The position numbers and the translations under genes are program-made. DNA of 64,000 nucleotides. Source: Janthinobacterium rivuli (GTDB taxonomy: Bacteria > Pseudomonadota > Gammaproteobacteria > Burkholderiales > Burkholderiaceae_D). The notes under the pieces are model-generated. The model was not told the DNA's origin and ran no database searches. It was given only the letters and a program-made list of their open reading frames with translations. The DNA lies in assembly GCF_029690045.1 (NCBI RefSeq), contig NZ_CP121464.1:1984001-2048000 (forward strand), given 5' to 3'. This document shows, piece after piece, positions 8,915 through 18,883 of this stretch (its first letter is position 1; the number at the start of each line of letters is the position of its first letter).

Positions 8915-9597
8915 CGTAATAGTCTCGCAAGTTGAAAGCCGATCAGCGCCGTGTCGAGGCAGCCGATGCGCAGGTCGCCCTCGGTGATGACACCGGACAG
9001 AAAGCGCGACAGGCCCTTGTTGATGGTGGCCGCCGGCGTTTGCACGGCGCCCGACGCGTAGCGCACGATGCCGTGCAGGTCGGCCACGGGCAGGGCGTAG
9101 GCTTGATCTTCCCAGCGCATCAGCAGCAGGCGCGCGAACGTGTGGCGGCCCTTGGCCGGCGGCGCGCCCTGTTCGTCGATGCCCAGCAAACTGGCCAGCG
9201 ACATGCACGGATACAGCTTGCCGCCGATATTGACGATGCCCGCCAGGCCGCGACCGCTACGGTGCGGCAGCACGTGCGGCTTGGCTTGCGGCGCCACGGA
9301 GTCGAACACGCGCGTGGGCAGCGCCAGCCATTCGCGGCCGATGCGAAACACCAGCACCGAGCTGTCGCGCACTTCGCCGCCCGCATCGATCTGGCGGAAG
9401 TGGCTGGCCCAGTCGCGCTGGTAGTGTTCATCCACGGGCCGCTGCAGGTTGCGCTGGGCGGCGCCCGCATACACGTCGCAATTGCGGCAATGTACGTTGG
9501 CCGGTAGCCTGGGGCAGCTCTGGTCGCCGACCACGCCGATATGGTTCCAGCAGTCGTCGATGGCGGCGGGGGACTCGGTGGCGATGAGGTTTGTCAT
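8911..9597 (-). CDS. wspD: Wsp CheW-like coupling protein
   Basis: WspD is one of two CheW-type adaptors that join receptor WspA to kinase WspE. The 228-residue protein has an N-terminal extension typical of WspD, with cysteines in CWNHIGVVGDQSCP and VHCRNCDVY, then a CheW domain from about residue 80. In Pseudomonas WspD helps set the distributed location of the receptor. Its start lies nine bases after the wspC stop, and its own stop overlaps the wspE start. Confidence 0.9.
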   Translation of the reverse strand: MTNLIATESPAAIDDCWNHIGVVGDQSCPRLPANVHCRNCDVYAGAAQRNLQRPVDEHYQRDWASHFRQIDAGGEVRDSSVLVFRIGREWLALPTRVFDSVAPQAKPHVLPHRSGRGLAGIVNIGGKLYPCMSLASLLGIDEQGAPPAKGRHTFARLLLMRWEDQAYALPVADLHGIVRYASGAVQTPAATINKGLSRFLSGVITEGDLRIGCLDTALIGFQLARLLR

Positions 9598-9606
9598 GCT
9601 TGCCCC

Positions 9607-10848
9607 TTAGTTGGACGCCTGGCGGCGCTGGTAGATGCGCGCCGCACGCGCCTTCAGGGTGGCGGCGGCCGTGTGGTTGCCATTGCGTTCGGCCAGCAGC
9701 GACAGGTGGCACAGCGCTTCGTAGTGGTCCGGCTGCAGGTAGATGCAGCGGCGCCAGTAATCGTCGGCCAGGTCCATCTTGCCGGCCAGTTCATTGATGA
9801 TGCCCAGCATGAAATACGCTTCCGCCGCCTCGGGCGTTCGCGCCAGGTGGGCGTGGCATTTTTCGCCGGCTTCGCGCAGCTGGCCGCGGTCGGCCAGCAG
9901 GCGCGCCTCGGCCAGCAAATCGGCCTGTGCGGCTTGCGCGGCGGGCGCCGGCGATGGCACGGACACGGGGCGCGTGCGCACGGCCGCTGGTGCAATGGGG
10001 GAGGCGGGAGCGGCAGCGCGCCTTGGCGCGGGCGGCACGCTGCGCAAGGGCAGTGGCGCCACCTGCACCGGCCCGGCCGGCGCCGCCGTTTCCTTCTTCA
10101 GGGCGAAAGCCTGGCGGAACTGCAGCGTCGCAAAGCCGTTCTGGCAGAACGACGGCACTTCCGCATAGCCAGCCAGCAGCATGCCGTCGTCGGCCAGCAG
10201 GGCGGACAAATTCTCGATGGCGGCGCGCGTGGTCGGCTTGTCAAAGTAGATCAGCAGGTTGCGGCAAAAGATGACGTCGTAGTGGCGGCTGTAGGTGGCC
10301 GTGTCGAACTGCAGCAGGTTGCCTTGCCTGAAGGTCACCTGTTCGCGCAAGGAGTCGATGATGCGGTAGGAATCATCGGCCACGTGCGTGAAATAGCGCT
10401 CGCGAAAGGCCACGTCCTGCGCGCGGAAGGCGTTGCGGCCATAGATTCCCGCCTGCGCCCGCTCGATGCAGCCGGGGCTCAGGTCGTAGGCGTCGATGCT
10501 GAACGCCTGTTTCGGCACGCCGCCGTCGCGCAGCGCCATGGCCATCGAATACGGTTCCTCGCCGCCCGCGCACGGGATCGACAGGATGCGCGTGGCGCGT
10601 CCCCGTGCCCAGCGCTCCTGCACCAGTTCGACGGTGGCGTAGAAGGCCTGCGGGTCGCGGAACAGCCACGATTCCGGCACCACCACCAGTTCGATCAATT
10701 GCGTCATTTCGGCCGGCGTGAGCGCCTGCAGGTAGGCCTCGCTATCGCTGAAGCCCGTTTGCTCCATGCGCTGGCCGACGGCCCGTTCGGCCACGGACTT
10801 GGAAACGGACAGGCCGGTCGCGCGGCGCAGCAGGGCTTGCGCCGTCAT
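9607..10848 (-). CDS. wspC: Wsp methyltransferase (CheR-TPR)
   Basis: WspC methylates glutamates of receptor WspA using S-adenosylmethionine. The 413-residue protein has an N-terminal helical CheR part, the ESWLFRDPQAF segment (59–69), an SAM-binding motif PCAGGEEPY (92–100) and FCRNLLIYF (194–202). A Pro/Ala-rich linker leads to C-terminal tetratricopeptide repeats (roughly 320–400), as in Pseudomonas WspC. Its ATG overlaps the wspB stop by four bases (ATGA at 10845–10848 on the minus strand). Confidence 0.92.
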   Translation of the reverse strand: MTAQALLRRATGLSVSKSVAERAVGQRMEQTGFSDSEAYLQALTPAEMTQLIELVVVPESWLFRDPQAFYATVELVQERWARGRATRILSIPCAGGEEPYSMAMALRDGGVPKQAFSIDAYDLSPGCIERAQAGIYGRNAFRAQDVAFRERYFTHVADDSYRIIDSLREQVTFRQGNLLQFDTATYSRHYDVIFCRNLLIYFDKPTTRAAIENLSALLADDGMLLAGYAEVPSFCQNGFATLQFRQAFALKKETAAPAGPVQVAPLPLRSVPPAPRRAAAPASPIAPAAVRTRPVSVPSPAPAAQAAQADLLAEARLLADRGQLREAGEKCHAHLARTPEAAEAYFMLGIINELAGKMDLADDYWRRCIYLQPDHYEALCHLSLLAERNGNHTAAATLKARAARIYQRRQASN

Positions 10849-11300
10849 GCCGCACCCGCGTCTTGAAACAGCAGCGCGCGCACGTCCGGCGGCAGCAGGT
10901 GCTCGAGTTCGACCAGTTGCACGATGCCGTCGGCGTCGCTGGCCACCTGGCCCAGGAAGGGCGCCGTCGCCACGCCGCTATCCTCGAGCTTTTCCGCAGC
11001 GATGTCGGCGATGCCGCGCACCTGCGTGGCCATCAAGCCCAGCGCATGCGTGGCGCCGCCGGGCGCGCGGTAGTCGACGATGACGATGCGCGTGTCGAAT
11101 TGCGCGGCGGCGGCCGGCAGCCCGGCCAGACGCGACAGGTCGATCACGGGCACGGGCGTGCCGTGCAAGTCCATCAGGCCGGCCACGTAGTCTGGCGTGA
11201 GCGGCAACTGTTTCAGCTCCAGCAGCGGCAGGACACGCACGATGCCGGCCAGGGGCAGGCCATAGCGGTCGCGTCCGATGTGAAAGAGCAGCACTTTCAT
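10845..11300 (-). CDS. wspB: Wsp CheW-like coupling protein
   Basis: This 151-residue CheW-domain protein is the second adaptor of the Wsp array. It begins MKVLLFHIGRDRYGLPL and shows the CheW patterns VAGLMDLHGTPVPVIDLSRL and GIADIAAEKL. The frame continues 19 codons upstream, but the ATG at 11300 matches the family N-terminus and lies four bases after the wspA stop. Its place directly behind the receptor gene is the standard wsp order. Confidence 0.9.
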   Translation of the reverse strand: MKVLLFHIGRDRYGLPLAGIVRVLPLLELKQLPLTPDYVAGLMDLHGTPVPVIDLSRLAGLPAAAAQFDTRIVIVDYRAPGGATHALGLMATQVRGIADIAAEKLEDSGVATAPFLGQVASDADGIVQLVELEHLLPPDVRALLFQDAGAA

Positions 11301-11304
11301 GGGA

Positions 11305-13116
11305 TCAGATGGTGACGGCGAAGGTCGACACGCTCGACTGCAGGTCGCCCGCCGCATATTGCAGCTGGTGCACCGCTTCGCTGGTGGCTTTCAGCGATTC
11401 CACCGTTTGCTGGGTAGCGTCGTTGAGCTGCATCATGGTGTCGGAAATTTGCGAGGCGCCGATCGCCTGCGACTGCATGCCTTGCAGCACGGCATCGAAT
11501 TGCGGCGTGAGTTTTTGTACCTGGTCCATCACGGACGACAATTGTTCCGCCACTTGCCGCACTTCGCCCACGCTGCGGCGAATTTCTTCCGAGAATTTAT
11601 CCATGCCCATCACGCTGGCGGACACGGCCGACTGCATTTCCTTGAGCATTTGCTCGATATCCCACGTGGAAACGGAGGTCTGGTCGGCCAGGCGGCGGAT
11701 TTCCGTCGCCACGACGGAAAAGCCGCGGCCCGCCTCGCCCGCTTTTTCCGCCTCGATGGCGGCGTTCAGCGACAGGATGTTGGTCTGGTCGGCCACCTTG
11801 GTGATGGTGATCAGCACGCTATTGATATTGCTGGCTTTTTCCGACAGGGCCGCCAGCTTGGCGTTGATGGAATCGGTGGCCGAAACCATGTGCTGCATGG
11901 TCGAGTCCATGCGCTTGAGGTTATTTTGCGCTTCGGCAGTGGCATTCGTCGTGTAGTCGGCCACGGCGGTGGCGTCTTCCATTGTTTTGAGCAACTGGCT
12001 CGTGTTGGCCGAGATTTCCTTGGTGGTGCTGAGAATTTCCACGCTCGTTTGTGCTTGCTCGATGCCCGTGGCTTCCTGCTGGCGTGCCGAGGCGGCGATT
12101 TCCGTGGCGGACGTCGTCACCTGGATGCCGGCCTTTTGCACATTGTTGAGCAGGCTGCGCAGATTTTCGAACATCTTCGCCAGGCCGTTGCCCAGCTGGC
12201 CGATGGCGTCGCTGCCCGTGATGCCGACCTTGCCCGTCAGGTCGCCCGAGGCGGCCTTCGAGACCACTTCCAGCAGCGAATCGACCTTGGCCCGCAAGGT
12301 GTTGGTGGCGGCCAGTTCGTTTGCCTGGTTGTCCTGGATGGTTTGCGCCATGCGGTTGAATTCTTCCGTCACCTTGCCCAGCTCGTCGCGCGAGAGGATG
12401 GCGGCGCGCGCGCTCTGCTCGCCACCGGCGATGCGCCCGACGGCATCCGTCAGATTGTTCAGCGGGCCGAGGATGGCACGGCCGAGCAGGTAGGCAATAC
12501 CCAGCGCCAGCGCCACGCACAGCAGGCCGCCCAGCGCCAGGGTCAGCATCATGGTTTCCTGCAACTTTGCCGTGGTGGCCGTGCGTTCGGCCAGCAAGCG
12601 CGATTCTTCGGCGGCGACTTCGTCGAGCAGCTTGTTGGCCTGCTTGACGGCAGGGTAGCCGCCGGGCGGCATGGTGCGCGCCACCGCTTCCGTGGCGCCC
12701 GGCGCATTGCCCAGCGCGCGGCGTTTTTCGATCAGGGGAGCGATCCACTCCTTGACCCAGGTGGCGGTCAGCGCGTCGATCTTGCGGAAGCGCTCCGACT
12801 GCACCTTGTTGTCGACCGTCATGGCGATGGCTTTTTGCGTGTGCTGGCTCAGCACCGCCATTTCATCGGTCTCCGGTGTCAGCGACGTTTCACTGCCTGT
12901 GAGGATGAAACCGCGCGCTTCCACCTGGATTTGCAGGATGGAATTGTGAATCCTGTCGATCTCGACCAGCACTTCCATCGTGTGGCGGTCCCAGGCATTG
13001 GCTTCCGACAGGCGCGAAAAGCTGTTGTAGGCCACGCCCAGCAGGATCAGGATGATGGCCACGATGGAGCCGAAGCCCAGGTACAGTTTATTCTTGATAC
13101 TCAGGTCTTTGAACAT
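11305..13116 (-). CDS. wspA: Wsp methyl-accepting chemoreceptor
   Basis: WspA is the membrane receptor that senses surface contact or envelope stress and drives WspE. The 603-residue protein has TM1 (about 12–33), a periplasmic four-helix-like domain resembling CHASE3 (34–188), TM2 (about 189–212), a HAMP domain and a cytoplasmic MCP signalling domain. The hairpin tip is NILSLNAAIEAEKAGEAGRGF with a following VVATEIRRLADQT. A GGAG Shine-Dalgarno lies seven bases before the ATG. It heads seven co-directional genes with gaps of ten bases or less, so one promoter between 13117 and the argG terminator probably serves the operon. Confidence 0.92.
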   Translation of the reverse strand: MFKDLSIKNKLYLGFGSIVAIILILLGVAYNSFSRLSEANAWDRHTMEVLVEIDRIHNSILQIQVEARGFILTGSETSLTPETDEMAVLSQHTQKAIAMTVDNKVQSERFRKIDALTATWVKEWIAPLIEKRRALGNAPGATEAVARTMPPGGYPAVKQANKLLDEVAAEESRLLAERTATTAKLQETMMLTLALGGLLCVALALGIAYLLGRAILGPLNNLTDAVGRIAGGEQSARAAILSRDELGKVTEEFNRMAQTIQDNQANELAATNTLRAKVDSLLEVVSKAASGDLTGKVGITGSDAIGQLGNGLAKMFENLRSLLNNVQKAGIQVTTSATEIAASARQQEATGIEQAQTSVEILSTTKEISANTSQLLKTMEDATAVADYTTNATAEAQNNLKRMDSTMQHMVSATDSINAKLAALSEKASNINSVLITITKVADQTNILSLNAAIEAEKAGEAGRGFSVVATEIRRLADQTSVSTWDIEQMLKEMQSAVSASVMGMDKFSEEIRRSVGEVRQVAEQLSSVMDQVQKLTPQFDAVLQGMQSQAIGASQISDTMMQLNDATQQTVESLKATSEAVHQLQYAAGDLQSSVSTFAVTI

Positions 13117-13231
13117 GGGAGGGCTCCGGAAGCGGGAAGGTCAGCACAATTGCACTGTAGCATTTTGCCATGCGGACAGCAAAATGGGGGGCGTGCCGGG
13201 GCGTAAATCGCGGCAGAGTGCGCTGTAAACG

Positions 13232-13255
13232 AAAAAAGCCGCCCGTGGGCGGCTT
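13232..13255 (-). terminator. Rho-independent terminator after argG
   Basis: A 9-bp stem (AAGCCGCCC at 13236–13244 with GGGCGGCTT at 13247–13255) is followed on the minus strand by a six-T run (13237–13232). It lies 36 bases after the argG stop and separates argG from the wsp operon. Confidence 0.88.
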
Positions 13256-13291
13256 CGGTGGATGCGGGAGGTAGTGCCTCCCGGCAACTAG

Positions 13292-14527
13292 TTACTTCTG
13301 GCCGCGCTTTTCGCGGGCGATGGCGGCGATGCGCATGCGCAAGGCGTTCAGCTTGATGAAGCCGCCGGCGTCGGCCTGGTTGTAGGCGCCGCCGTCTTCG
13401 TCGAAGGTGGCGATGTTCATGTCGAACAGCGAATCCGTCTTCGAATCGCGCGAAACGACGATGACATTGCCCTTGTACAGCTTGATGCGTACCCAGCCGT
13501 TCACGGTTTCCTGCGTGTGGTCGATCAGGGTTTGCAGGGCAACGCGCTCAGGCGCCCACCAGTAGCCGTTGTAGATCATCGACGCGTAGCGCGGCATCAG
13601 GTCATCTTTCAGGTGGGCCACTTCGCGGTCCAGGGTGATCGATTCGATGGCGCGGTGGGCTTTCAGCATGATGGTGCCGCCCGGGGTTTCATAGCAGCCG
13701 CGCGACTTCATGCCGACATAGCGGTTTTCCACCAGGTCCAGGCGTCCCACGCCATGCTTGCCGCCAACTTTGTTCAGTTCGGCCAGCACGGTGGCAGGCG
13801 ACATGCGCACGCCGTTGATGGCGACGATATCGCCTTTTTCGTATTCGATGTCCAGGTATTCCGCTTCGTCCGGGGCGTTTTCCGGGCTGACGGTCCAGCG
13901 CCACATCGTTTCTTCTGCTTCGGCGCTCGGGTTTTCCAGGTGGCGGCCTTCAAAGCTGATGTGCAGCAAGTTGGCATCCATCGAATACGGCGCGCCGCCG
14001 TTCTTGTGCTTCATGTCGATTTCGATGCCGGCGTCTTCCGCGTACTTCAGCAGTTTTTCGCGCGACAGCAGGTCCCACTCGCGCCATGGCGCGATGATTT
14101 TCACGCCTGGCTTGAGGGCGTAGGCGCCCAGTTCGAAACGCACCTGGTCGTTACCCTTGCCGGTCGCGCCGTGCGAGATGGCGTCGGCGCCGGTGGCGTT
14201 GGCGATTTCGATCAGGCGCTTGGCGATCAAAGGACGGGCGATCGAGGTACCCAGCAGGTACTCGCCTTCATACACGGTGTTGGCGCGGAACATCGGGAAG
14301 ACGAAATCGCGCACGAATTCTTCGCGGACGTCTTCGATATGGATGTTTTCCGGCTTGATGCCGAACTTGATTGCCTTGGCGCGCGCCGGTTCCAGTTCTT
14401 CGCCCTGGCCCAGGTCGGCCGTGAAGGTGACGATTTCGCACTGGTAGTTATCTTGCAGCCACTTCAGGATGACGGAGGTGTCGAGTCCGCCGGAATAGGC
14501 CAGGACTACTTTTTTAATGTCGCTCAT
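13292..14527 (-). CDS. argG: Argininosuccinate synthase
   Basis: ArgG condenses citrulline and aspartate with ATP to give argininosuccinate, the penultimate step of arginine synthesis. The 411-residue product has the N-type ATP pyrophosphatase P-loop AYSGGLDTS (10–18), and the family segments [20 protein letters not shown] and [15 protein letters not shown]. It lies 69 bases downstream of argF on the same strand, and ArgF makes its citrulline substrate, so the two are probably cotranscribed. No clear ARG box is visible. Confidence 0.96.
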   Translation of the reverse strand: MSDIKKVVLAYSGGLDTSVILKWLQDNYQCEIVTFTADLGQGEELEPARAKAIKFGIKPENIHIEDVREEFVRDFVFPMFRANTVYEGEYLLGTSIARPLIAKRLIEIANATGADAISHGATGKGNDQVRFELGAYALKPGVKIIAPWREWDLLSREKLLKYAEDAGIEIDMKHKNGGAPYSMDANLLHISFEGRHLENPSAEAEETMWRWTVSPENAPDEAEYLDIEYEKGDIVAINGVRMSPATVLAELNKVGGKHGVGRLDLVENRYVGMKSRGCYETPGGTIMLKAHRAIESITLDREVAHLKDDLMPRYASMIYNGYWWAPERVALQTLIDHTQETVNGWVRIKLYKGNVIVVSRDSKTDSLFDMNIATFDEDGGAYNQADAGGFIKLNALRMRIAAIAREKRGQK

Positions 14528-14596
14528 ATTGCTTCCAGTTGTCGTTGTCGATGTATGTGTTGCGATGCTGCCGGGAGTTCTGCAGTTCCAGGCGAA

Positions 14597-15517
14597 TTAT
14601 TGGATTTTACCGAGTAACAGGTATTCAATCAGCGCTTTTTGCACGTGCAAGCGGTTTTCCGCCTCGTCCCACACCACCGATTGCGGACCGTCGATGACTT
14701 CGGCGGCCACTTCCTCGCCGCGGTGGGCAGGCAGGCAGTGCATGAACAGGGCGTCGGGCGCGGCGCGGGACATCTTCGCGCCATCGACGATCCAGCCGTC
14801 GAAGGCGGCGATACGGGCCGCGTTTTCCGCTTCGTAACCCATGCTGGTCCACACGTCCGTGTTGACCAGGTGCGCGCCTTCGCAGGCGTCCGACGGGTTG
14901 GCGAAGAAGGTGTAGCGCTCGGTTTTGACTTGCGACAGGTCGATGTCGTAGCCCTTTGGTGTCGACACGTTGACGTGGAAGCCGAACACTTCGGCCGCCT
15001 GCAGCCACGAGTACAGCATGTTGTTGGCGTCGCCGATCCAGGCGACGACCTTGCCGGCGATCGAGCCGCGGTGTTCGATGTAGGTGAAGATGTCGGCAAA
15101 GACTTGGCACGGGTGGTGTTCATTGGTCAGTCCATTGATCACCGGCACGCGCGAATTGGCGGCGAAACGCTCAATGATTTCCTGGCCGAAGGTACGCACC
15201 ATGATGATGTCGCACATGCGCGACATGACCTGGCCCGCGTCTTCCACCGGCTCGCCGCGGCCCAGCTGGGAATCGCGCGTGTTCAGGTAGATGGCGGCGC
15301 CGCCCAGCTGGTGCATGCCGGCTTCGAACGACAATCGCGTGCGGGTCGAGTTCTTTTCAAAGACCATCACCAGGGTGCGGTCGATCAATGGATGGTAGAT
15401 TTCGTAGTTCTTGAACTTGCGCTTGATCAGATGGGCGCGTTCGATCACATATTCATACTCTTCCAACGTGAAATCGGAGAACTGGAGGTAGTGCTTGATC
15501 GGTTTTTTTGTCGACAT
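14597..15517 (-). CDS. argF: Ornithine carbamoyltransferase
   Basis: ArgF makes citrulline from ornithine and carbamoyl phosphate. The 306-residue protein has the carbamoyl-phosphate motif STRTR (57–61), HPCQ (135–138), the DANNM segment and the ornithine-site HCLP (260–263). The ATG at 15517 gives the family N-terminus; a GTG three codons upstream is less likely. argG follows on the same strand. The 282 bases upstream, to 15799, hold no gene that I can support. Confidence 0.95.
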   Translation of the reverse strand: MSTKKPIKHYLQFSDFTLEEYEYVIERAHLIKRKFKNYEIYHPLIDRTLVMVFEKNSTRTRLSFEAGMHQLGGAAIYLNTRDSQLGRGEPVEDAGQVMSRMCDIIMVRTFGQEIIERFAANSRVPVINGLTNEHHPCQVFADIFTYIEHRGSIAGKVVAWIGDANNMLYSWLQAAEVFGFHVNVSTPKGYDIDLSQVKTERYTFFANPSDACEGAHLVNTDVWTSMGYEAENAARIAAFDGWIVDGAKMSRAAPDALFMHCLPAHRGEEVAAEVIDGPQSVVWDEAENRLHVQKALIEYLLLGKIQ

Positions 15518-15799
15518 AATGACCACTTGAAGATGCGCAGGCCGCCGGCGGCGTGCCTTTCCCGCCGGGTTGCATCAGCGTACAACATCTCGTCTGATGA
15601 CTGCCTCGCCCGGCGCGCTGCTGTGTTGATCGGTGCCCGTGCCTGTTTGTCGCGCGGGTCGATGCGGTTTGCCAAGTTGTAAATCATGCAATGGCAGGGA
15701 CTTCAGCCGTTCAATTATAAGGGTTTTGCTTTTAGATTGGAAAGACTGGCCGGACGCGTACTTGTATAGGCAAGCCTGCGCCCGGGCAAACGGTGGTGG

Positions 15800-18655
15800 T
15801 TAATAGATGCTGGCGGGCGCGGCGCCGTCCAGCTGCGGCGCTTCCAGCGGCAAGTCCAGGGTGAAGCGCGTGCCGGCGGGGCTGCTGGCCACCTGGATGG
15901 TGCCGCCCAGCAGGGCCGTGACGATGTTGTAGCTGATCGACAAACCCAGGCCGCTGCCGCCCTGGCCCAGCTTGGTGGTAAAGAAGGGGTCGAAGATGCG
16001 CGACAAATGCTGTTCGGCGATGCCGCCGCCATTGTCCTCGAAGACGATGTGCACGCGCGCCGCCTCCATCGTGGCGGACAAACGCATGCAGCCCGTGCCG
16101 GCGCCGCCATCGTTGGGCGCGGGGGCGAAGGCGTGCAGCAGGGCATTGTTGATCAGATTGGTGATCACCTGGCCAAACGGACCCGGATAGCTGTCCATGG
16201 CGATGCCGAAGGCTATCTCCACTTCGATGCGGTGGCCCGAACTGCGGATGCGGTTCATGACGGTGGCGATGATTTCATTGCTTACTTGTTGCAAGTCAAA
16301 CCGGCGCCGCTGCTCGGTGGTGCGGTCGACGGCTACCTGCTTGAAACTGTTGACCAGGTCGGCCGCGCTGCGCAGGCCGCGCATCACCAGCGCCGACGCC
16401 TTGCCCGCATCGTCGATGAAGGCGGCCAGGTCCGAGCGGCGCAGGCCGGGACCGTTCATCAGGCGTTCCACGTCTTCCGTCTTTTGCTGCATGGTGCTGG
16501 CGATTAATAAACTGTTGCCGATCGGGGTATTGAGTTCATGCGCCACGCCGGCCATCAAGGAACCGAGGGCGGCCAGTTTTTCCTGCGATACCAGTTGCGC
16601 CTGGGCATCTTGCAATTGCCGGTAGGCGCTGGCGTTGTCGAGCGCGATGGCGCCATACGCGCACAGGGTACGGAAGATCAGCCGCTCGCGTTCGCCATAC
16701 GCATTGGCGTGGCAAGCTTGCACCGTCATCACGCCCAGCACGCGTTCGCCCACCATCAGCGGTACGTACAGCACGCTCTGGTTATGCAGGGTGCCGGGCA
16801 CCGTGTAGGCGTGGCGGCGCGGCGGCACCTGGTCGATATACACTTCGCGCCGGCCCAGCAGGCAGCGCACGGAGTAGGCGCGTGGATTGTTCAGTGGAAT
16901 GGCGTTGTCGGACAGGGGCCGGCCCGCTTCCATGCCATGCGCGCGGCGCAGCGCCGTGCCCGCCGCGTCGAGCATGTAGACGGCAAAGGTGTTGACTGGC
17001 AGCAAAGCGTGCACGTGGCGGTCGAGCACCTGGAACACGGCGCTGGCATCGAGGTGGGTGGTGATTTCCTGGCCGATGGCCGACAACCGTTCCAGGGTGT
17101 CGCTGGTCTGCTGCAGCACTTCGGCGCGGCGCGCTTCGGAGGCGGCCAGCTCGCGGTGGTGATAGCCTTCCGAGCGCGCATGTTCCGTCTGGTGGTAGAC
17201 CTGCATGGCGGTGGCGCGGTTGCTCGCCTGCTGGGTGTGGCTTTTTTCGCGCGCCATGCCCGCATCGAGGGCGATATCGTAGGCGCGCGCATAGTCGCCC
17301 GCATGCGCGTATTCGCGCGCCAGCGCATCGAGCAGTTCGCCGGGCGGCGAATAGCCGTCGATGGAGGCGGCCACCTGCAGCGCCTGGTGCAGGAAATGCA
17401 GGGCGGGATTACGTTCCAGCATGCCTGCGGGCGGCGGCAGCTCATGGCGTGCATGCAGCATGGACAAGACGCGCAGCGCCGCCACTTGGTGCATGGCGTC
17501 GCCTTGCGCGGTGGCCAGCTGGCAAGCCCGTTCGGCCGCCTGCAGCGCTTCGTCCGGGCGGTCCAGGTAGGACAGCGCGTGAGCGCTGCCGCGCTGGGCC
17601 ATGCTGCGGAAATCGGCCTGGCCCAGCGCTTCGGCCCGCTGCGCCAGCCGGCTGAAGGCATCGAGCGCCGTGTCGTAGTCGCCCTTGTCCAGGCTCAGTT
17701 CGCCCAGGTGGAACAGGGCGTTGGCATAGGTGCGCGCGCCCGACATGGGCGCCAGCAGGTGCAGCGCCTGGCGCAGCAAGTCTTCGGCCGTGGCCAGACG
17801 TCCCAGCTTGCGCATGGTTTCGGCCGTATGCGTCTGGCAGGCGCCGATGCTGCGCGGCCAGCCGGTGGGACGCGCCAGATCCAGCGCGCACTGCATCCAT
17901 TCGAGGGCCGATTCGTTGTCGTTAAGGCTGGAAAAACAATCGCCGATATTGATGGCGGCCGTGATGGCGCCGCGCAGCTGGCCGCTTTCCAGCGCCGCTT
18001 CATAGCTTTGCATGTAGTGGCCGGCGGCCGTGCCCAGGTCGCGCGAGGTGTGCGCCAGCAAGCCGCGGAAGTCATGCACCCAGGCAGCGAGCGGCGCGGG
18101 CAGCTTGCCGCTGGCGCAGTCGGCCTGGAATGCGGCGCCCCAGCGCGCTTGGGCGGCCGGCGCATCGCGCAACACGGCCCAGCGCGCCGTGGCGGCGTCG
18201 GCCAGGCTGGCGCGCATCGCATCGCCGGCGCTGCGCGCTTGTCCGGCAGCGGCCAGCAGTTCGGCATCGCAGCGGACGTGGTCGCCCCGGTCGACGGCAA
18301 TCGAGGACAGCAGCCAGTGTGCATCGGCGCAGGCGGCGCCGTCGCCGTGCGCGCACAGGATGGCGTGCGCCGCCATCGCCAGGCTTTCGGCCGCATCGAG
18401 CGCCCCTTGCAGCCAGGATATTTCCGCCTGCACCAGTTGCAGACGCGCCTGCGCGATGGCCAGGGCGTGGTCCGGCAGTTGGGCCTGGGGCAGCAAGGAC
18501 GCCGCTTCGGCCGCATGGTGCAGCGCCTGCGCGCAGTTGCGCTGGCGCAAATGCCATGCCAGCAGCATCAGCAAGGGCAAGCGCTCCAGGGCGCGCAATG
18601 GCCGCAGTGTGTCTTCCCACTGTGCAATGTCATGTTCGAGTGCGAACATTTCCAT
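15800..18655 (-). CDS. Soluble TPR–GAF sensor histidine kinase
   Basis: This 951-residue protein has no signal peptide or membrane segment, so it should sense a cytoplasmic cue. Roughly the first 480 residues are helical TPR-like repeats, followed by a short coiled coil, a GAF domain (about 510–670) and a histidine kinase core. The phospho-acceptor is H706 in AGVAHELNTPIGNSL. N box NLINNALLHAF, G1 DNGGGI, F box FDPFFTTK and G2 GSGLGLSI are intact. The ligand of the GAF domain is unknown. No response-regulator gene sits beside it, so it is an orphan kinase. Two ATGs (18655 and 18649) are possible starts. Confidence 0.85.
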   Translation of the reverse strand: MEMFALEHDIAQWEDTLRPLRALERLPLLMLLAWHLRQRNCAQALHHAAEAASLLPQAQLPDHALAIAQARLQLVQAEISWLQGALDAAESLAMAAHAILCAHGDGAACADAHWLLSSIAVDRGDHVRCDAELLAAAGQARSAGDAMRASLADAATARWAVLRDAPAAQARWGAAFQADCASGKLPAPLAAWVHDFRGLLAHTSRDLGTAAGHYMQSYEAALESGQLRGAITAAINIGDCFSSLNDNESALEWMQCALDLARPTGWPRSIGACQTHTAETMRKLGRLATAEDLLRQALHLLAPMSGARTYANALFHLGELSLDKGDYDTALDAFSRLAQRAEALGQADFRSMAQRGSAHALSYLDRPDEALQAAERACQLATAQGDAMHQVAALRVLSMLHARHELPPPAGMLERNPALHFLHQALQVAASIDGYSPPGELLDALAREYAHAGDYARAYDIALDAGMAREKSHTQQASNRATAMQVYHQTEHARSEGYHHRELAASEARRAEVLQQTSDTLERLSAIGQEITTHLDASAVFQVLDRHVHALLPVNTFAVYMLDAAGTALRRAHGMEAGRPLSDNAIPLNNPRAYSVRCLLGRREVYIDQVPPRRHAYTVPGTLHNQSVLYVPLMVGERVLGVMTVQACHANAYGERERLIFRTLCAYGAIALDNASAYRQLQDAQAQLVSQEKLAALGSLMAGVAHELNTPIGNSLLIASTMQQKTEDVERLMNGPGLRRSDLAAFIDDAGKASALVMRGLRSAADLVNSFKQVAVDRTTEQRRRFDLQQVSNEIIATVMNRIRSSGHRIEVEIAFGIAMDSYPGPFGQVITNLINNALLHAFAPAPNDGGAGTGCMRLSATMEAARVHIVFEDNGGGIAEQHLSRIFDPFFTTKLGQGGSGLGLSISYNIVTALLGGTIQVASSPAGTRFTLDLPLEAPQLDGAAPASIY

Positions 18656-18799
18656 CCGAAATCTCCCGCAAGGCGATGGTGTTGGCCCGCGGCCAGTGAC
18701 ACCTTATTGGATCGCATTGTAAGCTGCATTCGGATGCAGTTGTTTGGCTGACTCGACAGTATTTTTTGCGCATACCCGTTCGGACTGCGCAAAGCAGGC

Positions 18800-18837
18800 G
18801 GGGCGTGCACCAGCCCCTGCCGGCTGATGCACGCCCC
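18800..18837. terminator. GC-rich hairpin between exported protein and kinase genes
   Basis: GGGGCGTGCA (18800–18809) pairs with TGCACGCCCC (18828–18837), and an inner CAGCC/GGCTG extends the stem. No T-run follows, so termination is possible but not proven. It lies 47 bases past the stop of the small exported protein gene. Confidence 0.4.
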
Positions 18838-18883
18838 GTGGGCAGGCTGGCGACGGCTTGCCTGCCGGTCGCCATGTGTCTGC

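Noticed and set aside
15445..15687. Possible 80-codon gene overlapping argF start
   Set aside because: No ribosome-binding site or recognisable sequence; its 3' half is the argF N-terminal region in another frame.
16538..18751. Long plus-strand open frame (about 730 codons) opposite the TPR–GAF kinase
   Set aside because: High GC antisense frame; the minus-strand protein has all kinase motifs and the plus-strand product has none.
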